Source: Aphrophora alni
Taxonomy: Eukaryota > Arthropoda > Insecta > Hemiptera > Aphrophoridae
Direction: 5' to 3'
Assembly: GCA_963513935.1 (NCBI GenBank)
Contig: OY740765.1
Location: 76,987,718 to 77,051,717, forward strand
Length of the DNA: 64,000 nt
The position numbers and the translations under genes were made by a program. This document shows, one piece after another, positions 50,201 to 60,783 of this stretch (positions are counted from its first letter, which is position 1; each line of letters opens with the position of its first letter). Below the pieces are notes generated by a model that was not told the origin of the DNA, did not search any database, and saw only the letters and a program-made list of their open reading frames with translations.

Positions 50201-53200
50201 ATTTGTTTTAAATAAATGTATGTTAAAATTTCAGTCTACACAAGAGTATTCATTCACTACCAAAAAATTCACTGAAAGTACACTACAAAAAGAAGCCACA
50301 CCCTGAGATTAAATTCAATTTAAATTCATAAAAAACAATTAACTTTTCTAAATTGATGTTAACACATCTGGGGCCCTTAGCTGAGCAAACTTTTAATAAA
50401 AAACTTTAATAAAAATAACATAAGTATTAACTTTTATAAAAACCTTCAGTTTTTATATTATTACAATTATCGCCCAACTCTTGTGGCTTGTGTAAATTTG
50501 TGTGTTTATGACAAAATTGTTGTTTTAGTTTGTTATGAAGAAAAACCACATCAAATTTCACTAGAATGTTTTCATATGAAGTAATGTCAAATAATTATTG
50601 TATTTTTTACTTTTAATTAATTTAAGGTAAAGATATTGTATCATGTCATTTAAATTTTATAGACAATAATTTACGGCTCTATGAACTTATATTCACTTGC
50701 AAATGAGTTAATTACTTAGACTCACCATACAGTAGCTCTTTTGAGATAAGTGATCTCATCTTGAGCTGAAGATGAGATTGCTGATCTTAAAAGTAATAAC
50801 TCATTTGTAAGTGAATTTAAGTTTCTGGAGACATAAATCATTTATAGATTTATATCACCAAAATCGTCATGGACAAAAAGAAATCTCATGAACTTAATTT
50901 TGTCTTGTAGTTTATAACATGGAATGTTTATACAAAGGATTTTTTCAAGATCATAACTCTTTGATTGTGTGTATTGGCTATTTCTTTGCTCTAAGATAAT
51001 ACTGTAGCATGTTAAATAAATAATTGTAATAACACTATTACACTTATTGAAGAATCGGTTCTTGATGGACAACACAATTTTTAGTTTCAATAAATTTTTT
51101 TTTTCAAAATGTGTTTGAATAATTTTTCCTTTTATTAGTATTGGAAATTGATTTGTTTTTAGATAAGGAAAATTGTCTTCTATATAGGTATAATAATGAA
51201 GTGACGATTTAGAAATGCCGAGACACTAGGTGGGAATAGAACTTGGGACCTCATTATCCAGAAGCTTACATGCTAACTGCTAGATCTTGCTGATTATTTT
51301 TTAGATTCAATATCAATTTTGATTTATTGCAAATTGCACTCATAAAAAATATATTGTACAGACATTTTTATGAATACACAGTTTTGTAAATACTCTGCTG
51401 AATATATATTTACACACACAGTTGGGTTAGATAGTGTCTTGTGTATGTTTTGCAAATGTTAACCAACCCACTTTAATCCAACAATGACCCAATAGATAAA
51501 TGCAACATAGATCGAACTACTTATATAAAATATAATTATCCACATTTTATAAATTCTGTACAAATATGTATTTGAAATATTTTATTTTTAAATATAGCAC
51601 ATATATGTTTTAAAATACAAATTTCAATTTATAATTAAAAATTTATAAATTTATTTAAAATTTTTATACAGAATTTATAAAATGTGGTATGTTTTATACA
51701 ATAGTTCGAGCTACTTCATTTATCTGTTGGGCCATTGTTGGATTAAAGTGGGTTAGTTAACAGTTAAAAAAGGTGACATAAGAAACCATAGCCGAATTCC
51801 CATAAAAATCCAATGGTTGATCAATAGTATTTATACAGTGTTAGGCCAGGGTTGATTTTAAGTGGAGTGGTTAACAGTTGAAAGATGTGACATAAGAAAC
51901 CGTAGCCCAACTGTGGGGTTTTACGAAAATCCAAATTTGGACCTACAATTTGTGCTACATGGGTATAAAGGAAGCAGCCAACAATGTTTTCACTTGGTAT
52001 AGAAGAATCAGCTGGATTTATGTTTTGTTTTTTCAAAACGGGACGATGTTCTCAACAATGTTGTCAAGGAATGGATATTAAGTTGTTTATTGGTAAAAGT
52101 CACTAGGTGAACTAAAATCTGGATTATCATCTTTTCTACTGACTTTGTGTTGAATTTTGCACCTACATGGAATGACTGTTTCTTCAAAACTCTTATTTCC
52201 ACAAATATCATCCCCTCACACCAAACCTTGTCAAACTCATTTTTATCGTGAAAATATGTAATAGATGTTACAATCTGATTGGCAATATCATCAACTTCGT
52301 TAATTAACACATCATGATTTTGTACGTATTTTAAAAGAATCTTTTCAAACACTCGCTTCATGAAATTCAGCCCAAATTCAAATTTGAATTTGATTATACA
52401 CAAAAACAAACCATGAGCCTCACCACTAAACTTTGGATCTGTCAATTCCATTCTTGTTGTATTGTATATAAATTTAATTATGACTATAATAATAAATTTA
52501 AAATAATCATAATAATAATCTAATAAATCATATAAAATAACCAAATATTGTTTGGTCATAGAGTTTAATTTGTTAAATATTTTAACGTTTTACTGAGTTA
52601 TTTGAGTTTAAAAAAATTAAAAACTATAAAAAAGGAGAATTCACGTACTACTGATCTTTACAAAAAATGTTATCAATAATCAAAAAAGATCTTAGAAACT
52701 CAATATACTTCTAAAGTTACAGTGTTTTTAAACAAAAATACAAAATGGCAGATTGTCTAGAAACTAATAATTTCTGGACCTATATTTATGTGAACTTTTC
52801 ATCATTTCAATCTAAGTAAGGCATTTTAATTCAACATGGTAGTGTCATGTTTTAAGTAAATTGCCACTTTGTCGTTAACTATATATATGTTGTAAAAAAA
52901 AAAAAAAAAAAATTGAAACCGTATTAACTGAAAAGTTTAAACAAACTGAACACTGCATTACATTATTATGCAATTTTTAGATTGGCAGATCTTGTTAAAA
53001 AAAAAGTGAAATTAAGACTTTGAAAATTTAGTGAACAAACTATATTACGTTCTGTTGTATTAGAGTACTAATCTCTGACTAACTTGTTCAGTCACATGAC
53101 ATAGCATTAGCCAAACATTAAGGCCGTAGTTTAGTTTGCTCTTGGTGATGGCATGGCCTGGTGTTTAAAAATGTGACTTTTTAAACTGAGTATTAAATTT

Positions 53201-56200
53201 ACAAGTTGTTTATGCACTACAACGGTGGTCCAAACCAGATATTTCCATAAAAATCTATTCATAGTTTTTTTACCACCTTGATATTTTCTTTATACTAAGT
53301 ATAATGAAATTATTAAATATTTATCGCATGATTTTGTTGATTTTAGTGACAATCTTCAATATGGGATTCTATTTGCAAGAAGGTTTGTTGATGCTCCAGA
53401 GCATGTTAGATCTACTGGACTTACAGCAAAACAGAAGAAAGCTTTGAGTGTTCGTATGAGGATGAACCTTCATAACAATGAAGCTGGCAGACAGGTAATC
53501 AGTTACAAATTTCCATATTGGATATAAAGCATTGTAAATATGGGACTGTAAAAATCTGAACTGATCATTGATACATTTCAATGGATCTTTTTTAAAATTT
53601 ATGTATATACAAGGTGCGTTTTACTTTCTTACATGTAGTATACAGAAAGTTATATGATGTGATTGGTCAAAAAATCAGTTTCAAGTTTTTTGTGAGTTCC
53701 GTATTGAGGTCCTCTGAGTCCAAAAATGTGGTTTTGGAAATGATGTCTGTTTATCTGTCGTCTGTCGTAAATATTTTTGTTGAAGGTGAATTTTTTTTTT
53801 CTAAATTATTTTAGAATGACTATGTGAGAAGCCGCAAGGTAACAAATTTTAAGTTTAAATATAGCACATCAAACTCAGTCTTTTTTCCGTGTTTTTAATA
53901 CTTTGGTTGCATGATTTTGTATGGCAATCCTGTATGATTTACACATGAAAGATATGTCTAATTTTTTTTAAAAATTAAAAATATGTTTTATTTTTAACAT
54001 TTAAAAAATAAAAGATTCCAGTTGCTAAAATTAAAACCAGTTTGCTAGGTGAGTGACCCAGTACCAAAATAGACTCCAATCAGTTGTTTTAGTAAAAACA
54101 AAAGTTATTATCAGATTAAGTTGTACATCAAAGGTAGGGTTACTGTAATATTGAATTAGAAACAGATGTTCTAGATTTAAGATGAAGGTCACCGAACCCT
54201 TGTGAGATAAATATGCCAGTAGTTCATAAGATTAATCTTCATAGTGTCATTAACATTTCAGCTTGATTGGATGATGCAAACTTTAGATTACTTTGAAAAT
54301 TCTGGAAAACACTGAAGGAAGCAATGTTATGTAATGTTTTTATTCATCTTGTTGCTTATGTGACAAAAAAGTACATAAAAATAACAATAAAGTGAACAAA
54401 TATTGTGTTAATGTTAAAATTTTGTCTAGGTTGTGACATCCTTGATGCGTATGCAATGTCGTTGTCATGGAGTATCAGGTTCGTGTGAACTTAAAACTTG
54501 CTGGAAGACGATACCATCTTTTAATCAAGTTGGGGACACTTTAAAAAGAAAATATCAGGAAGCAGTTCAAGTAAATTTAATTTAATTTTTATATTTCTTA
54601 TAATAGCTTTTCATAACAAACAGTGGACATTGTAAACTAGCCAATGTTTACAATAAAGCACTAGGATGTTATCAATAAAGCACAATATTTTAGTTAATTA
54701 AAATTCTTGTGAAGTAATCAAAGATTGAATGAGACACAGATCATAGTTATACATGTTCCATCTTCAACTAGATTTTGTATATTCCCTTTTGTACACAGAG
54801 TCAGTGGTGCAGCGGTTAGACTATTAGCCTTAACCCTAATCTCACTCCTCAGGGTTCCTGGTAAGTATAACAGATAAATGAAAACTATCCATCACTCATC
54901 AATAATTTCACAAAAAAGTCTAAGGTGTAACGTAATAGTTACTATTTGGGAGGATATGGTAACATTGGGGCTAACATTGAGGGTATGGTATGTGTGTGGG
55001 CCTTTAATTTAATTAGACATTATTACAATTAACACTCCAGGTCACTGATAGACTAAGCCAGCTTATAATGAGTTAACATTTATTGTTATATATAATATGC
55101 TAATCTAGTGGTTACTTACGTATTAACAATTTGTTAAGGGGAAACGTGGTCTGGTTCAAAGATGGTGTAACCGTTGTCCGTCATAACTATTTCAGATACA
55201 ACTACGGTTAAATCTGCGAGCACTTAATTATCTATATTCCTGGGGGTCTTTAGACCCTTCCAAATGATTGTAGCTGACCATTGTTCAGGTTAATATTAAT
55301 GTCAAATTTTAAACGATCACCGGTTTAACTGCGACTGTTCAGTTTCATTGCCTGCCATACACTGCTCTGCGCAAGGATCGTCTCCTTGCGCAAGGAAAAT
55401 GATGCACCAATGTCAATTTCCTAGCGCAACAATTTGAATTGTGGTGAAATGCCATAGCGTTATGTATGAATAATAATGTTAAGCAAATACAAATCTCTTT
55501 AGGAGTTAATAACAACTTATGACAATGATTTTAGAATTTTAAAAAGAGATAAGTTGGATTTTGACCCTAGGCATCATGATTTCTTAAAGCCATTGTAAAA
55601 CTAAACTTCTAGGTTCTACAATAGCAAATTAGTTCCCTCTATGAGTTTTAATAATCCACTGATTAGCTCATCTTGCGAAAGTTATGCTCCAAGCAACATA
55701 AGCCTCTTCTTGTAAAAGCTACACAATCAAAGATTATGTGGCCAGCAGTTTCATATTGCTTCTGCTTTTTTCAGTTTCCACTTTTGCACCTTTGATAATA
55801 CTTTTTTTTTCTTTTTTTTCCTGATGTTGAGATGTTCAACTCCATCTCTAACCTTATCCCTCATGGGATTTTCTGGTTCAGTTGATGTCTCTGGAACTTC
55901 CTGATGTTGAGGAATAAATCCAGTAAGGTTAGTATTAGCCCCTTCAACATCTTCATTCATGTTTATTTCACTCATTGGGTCTTTTTCACCGAGTTTCTCT
56001 GCGTTGATTTGGTTAAATATTGCCATTGTGTTCCCATTAATGGCCCGGGAAGAATTGAGAAAAGCCTTGCATATCCAGATAAGGCTAAATTAAAACTGTA
56101 GGTAGCTTGGTATCCAAAGTTTGCATATTAAACCTCTTTCATAGCCATGCAGCCGTAGACATATGCTGTTCTATCGTTTGGAGTGGGATGGTTAGTATCC

Positions 56201-59200
56201 TACCCTTCTGCTGCATTGCTACAGCATATGTTTCCTGCCCTGTGCCAGAAAAGAAGTGTCTAGGTCAGCACTTGACTCTAAGTGAGACGACCTCGCCTTG
56301 CTCTCGGAAGTACATATGGGGGCCACTATATGGTCTTCATAGGGCAACTTGTGACAATTATTCTTCTTATTTCTGGATTGAAAAATTTTCTTACTAATAC
56401 TCTGGTATTCAAGAAATTTCAAACAATTACCTTTCTTATTTTTTTTGTTTTGCTTAACACTAGCTCTGTCTAAATTTGTAGATTCCTCCTCGATATGTGC
56501 CTTCTGGAAGAAAAGCTGTTTGAGGGTATAGTACCAAGATAATCAATATTTTATTTTAATTTCATAAGAAAGATCATTTTTAAATCGTAATAATTTTTTA
56601 TTATGATAGGTTTCTTTTTAAATCAATGTATAACTATTGATTATTTTTAACACCATAAGAAATTATCTATTGGTTTGAATTTATTTTTATGTCAAGACAT
56701 ATAAACCAATTTTCTCTTATATACACAATTATTGTCAATTTTCTTTAATTAGATTTAAAATTAAGTTTCCTTTTATGGTAGATTATTAATTAATTTGATT
56801 TACTTTTATTTTGAGTTTACATTAATTTTAATTTATGACCATGAATCCTTCATTTTCAACTAAATGTATTTTAATTATTGGTACAGAACATTGTGAGAAT
56901 TGTTTGATTTGAAATTTAATTCAAAAAATTAATTAATTTGTTTTACTATTTTTTCAAAAATTATAAAATTGTACAAACCAATACTTGTAACATGTACTTG
57001 GTGATGATGAAATGACAGATCCTGGAAATAAGTCCTGAGTTCTCTCCAAGTTCCCATGTTTAGCTGCTTAAAGTTGGTCTCAATCAGTGAAATGTTCAAG
57101 AAAAATGAAGAATCCTGAAGACTGGATGTTGGCAAGATGATCTGTATTCTTAAATTAAAGTTGAAATTTCGAAAATTTTCCTATTAAATTGTTTTAAGTT
57201 AAATTTAATTTTAATTGATTGGATTCATGAATAATTAATATTAATTGGTAATTAAATGCATGAACGATGACACATTTTCTTGATTGTCGACTTAAAAAAA
57301 TTTAATTGTTAATTACTTTTTTTAACTTTTCCAAGTCCCCTTTATATGCAAATTTATTCCAAATTTGATTAGTTAGTTATCGTCTATAGTAATTAGGTGC
57401 AGGTATTAAATTTCAACTAAAAATATAAATTTGACTCCAAAATTAAAACTTACTAACTGATTTTGTAAACAAAAAGCAGTTTTACTTTCCATTTACAGAA
57501 GTATACGAAAAAGATGACTAAATTATTCAATACAATATTCATTCACTTTTAATGTATTATAAAACTATTTTATATCTTTGCATACCCTGTTTTTATATCT
57601 ACCACTGTTTATATATTTTGTAAGATATTTGCTGTTAATTATTGTGGTGTTAACCCTTTTTATTAATTAATATTTATGTATTGGATTGTTACGGTATATT
57701 GGCAACCGTTAAAAACCAATACCTACCCCGTCTCTGTATCCTGGCGTCTGTACCTAGAGTCACTGTTTTAGCTAGCTTCTTGTTCGTCAAAGACCACTTT
57801 CTCTGAATTTTCTATTTTCTCTGGATGAATTTCAATTTAGAATTCTTGATGTCACCAATCTGCACAACCTTGTAACGTAGTGCTATGTGGTTTGTAATGA
57901 AAGATATACACACTTAAAGTTTTTCTTCACTTCCGCTTGTGAAAACTTATTGTTTTTAGAAAACTGAATCTTTTCTTTTTGAAAATTGATTATTTATGTC
58001 CAAAACAAAATACTGTATCACTTTACTAATTTAAATTATCTTTTTTTTGTTTGGCTGTTTTAAGCATTTTAAATTACTGTTTTGTTTTAAGGCTTGACAT
58101 TTCACTCTATGTTTTATGTTATATTCTCTCACGATGTTTTATATAACGTCCAACATATATAACATTATAATTTGGTATCCTTAAATTATTAATTTATATT
58201 TAAATTTCTCTGCATTTATAATTTGTGAAAATTTGAGTTTTAATTTAAATGTATTCATAATCTATTGTTGTTATTGTAATGATATTACATGTAATTTTGT
58301 ATAATTTATTTAAAAATATTACTTCATAATAATCTTATTTATTTTAACTTTTATAGCTCAAAAACTGTTCAATACACACTTTCTTACTTAAATTTTACTA
58401 TTAAAAAGTGTATTTACGCCAAATCTGATTTTATTGTGATTCATGGTTCAGTTTCCCTTATATAGCTACTCACAATTTAACTTGTTAATTTAATCATATC
58501 TTTTACTATATATACACTTAATTATATTGTTATACATTTGTAAATTTTCATTATCCTTAATTAAGTAGTAAAAAAAAAAAAAGTTGAATTAATTTTTAGA
58601 AAACTGTTTAGAAACCCATTGTTCTATAAAATCCTGCTAGGACACTCTGTTCCCTGCTTGATTTTGTGAATAGCAAGCACAAAAAACATGGTTCTGACCT
58701 GTCTGAAAGATTTAGCATATTTTTTTCTTTTTTTTCATTTTTTGGTACTTAATAAATTTTTTTTTGAAATTTTACTTTCATCATTGGAATTTAATAAAAT
58801 TTTGTACTCTATTAAATTGACATTGATATGGTATAGATCCCTTATCCAGCTCGTTATGAATTTCTTAGAAAGTTGCTATAAATAAAGCAACTTATTTATG
58901 ACTTGTTGCTTATGACTATAAATATTGCTAATTAAAGTATATTACCTTTTCTGGTGATCTGGTAGTCATTGTTTGGTTACTGCGGTTTCGACCTCACAAA
59001 TTTCATTGTCAAACCATTATTTTAATACATAAAAACACAAACACTAACACCATATGACATTATACAATATTGTCAGATTTTGTGGGTTGTTAATTTTTTT
59101 TTTAAACTGTATATTGTATAAAAACAATTGTTTGTGGATTCAGTCTCTGCAGTAGCTAAGTCTACACTGAGGAATAGGCTTGCACTGAACAGTGATTTAC

Positions 59201-60732
59201 GTAGTGATTAGGTATGGTATAAATATTGAGTCACTGTTAGTCTAGTAACTAGAGTTCTCACTTTGTGTGTAAAAGGTTCCTGATTTGATCCTCGTGGATA
59301 AAAAAAAAAAAAAAAAAAAAAAAAATACAGTGTTGGCCCATTTAAAGTGGTAGTGAATCACCTTTATGAAAGCTAGAATTAAGGAGTCAAATTGATAGTC
59401 TTGACCCCATATCACCTGGTGAAAAGCCATCTAGCAAGCCTAGGCCAACAATAGGCTATGATGCTAAGGATTTCTTTTTAATTTTTAAGCGAAATAATTA
59501 AGGGTCAAATTTATAAATTAAATTTTAAAAGTTTATTTTGACATATGTCTTATAAATTATAACAAATAAGTGTAATGCTTCTAAGTAATCATTAATAAAA
59601 TGTGTTAATAATAACAACTTGATCGTAAAATGTAACTGTGAATGGTTAAGTAAATTAAGTTTGATTATGTGAATCTAATGCAAGAAATATCAAGTACATT
59701 TTCGCATAATACTATAAAGTTTTAAATACTGAATTAACTTTACCGTAAGATATAAATACTGAGTGGTAAAGTATAAAAAAATTATAAGATCAATTGAACT
59801 TCAAGGTATTAGAGGTTATGTCATGTTTACTATATTTGTTTTAATTTGTAGGCTACCAGTTGTGATAGAGAGTATTTGCAAAATACTTTGTATTCTTTTA
59901 TTTGTTAATATCTTTCCTTTGCCGACTTAAATATTAGCAACTTTTCATACGAAAAATGAAGTTCTTGATTTTGAATTATGAGAAATGACAATTGTAAAAA
60001 TAAACAAAATAATGCAACATTCTTACAGGAAAAGAGTGGGAATTTGCATCAATAGAGAATAGACAAACACATGAATATGATCAAATTTCTTGAATTGAAG
60101 TTAGTTTTATAAATTTTATTGTTTAAACAAAGTGGTATTTTCAGTTATATTTATTATACAGTATCAACTGTATAGTTAACTGTCAGTTAGATTTAGGCTC
60201 CCCAAATAAATTTGGAAACCATGATTAATTTGGCTCCATAAAAATAAATATTCATTAGATCAAAACAATTTTAATAATTATAGCTATAATACCAGAAATA
60301 GAAAAAATTACAGATCTCCATCTCATCGTCTAAAATTATTTGAAAATATACCACAGTACAAGGGGTTAAAATTTTACAACAAATTACCTAATGGTCTCAC
60401 ATCTTTAAATAGCACACATAAAAATTATAATTAATTGTATAGAAAAAAAAGATTAATCAGTAGGGGGGGGGGGAACCAATATAATGACCTGCAGGTAAAC
60501 TGAAGACAATTGATTTTTTATAACAAAAGACTATCTGTCAAAACACTATTAAGGATTGATGAGGAACTTACCTTAGACCATGTACCTGTAATCTTGACGC
60601 TTGGTAATAGGGTGATTGAGAAAAGAAATCCTTTATTATTATTATTTATTTATTTTTTTACAGCCAGGAGATAATGTAGATTGTAAAGCCTTGTCAATAA
60701 TATAAAAAAATACTACATAAATAATTATATAG

Positions 60733-60783
<51 letters not shown>

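Larger units (their letters stand above)
32863..53346 (+). other. Wnt16 intron B-C (20.5 kb), mobile-element rich
   Basis: The intron begins GTAGGC and ends GATTTTAG. It carries a LINE remnant, two near-identical palindromic MITEs, Tc1/mariner, piggyBac and Tigger/pogo-type remnants, further MITEs and a tRNA-derived SINE. Apart from the entries listed inside it, 35398-36650, 48423-50680 and 52560-53346 are AT-rich with nothing recognised. Confidence 0.9.

Noticed and set aside
54798..54865. Functional tRNA gene
   Set aside because: A-box-like and weak B-box-like words are present but no complete cloverleaf can be drawn; a SINE head is more likely. The same applies to 51218-51300 and 59225-59326.
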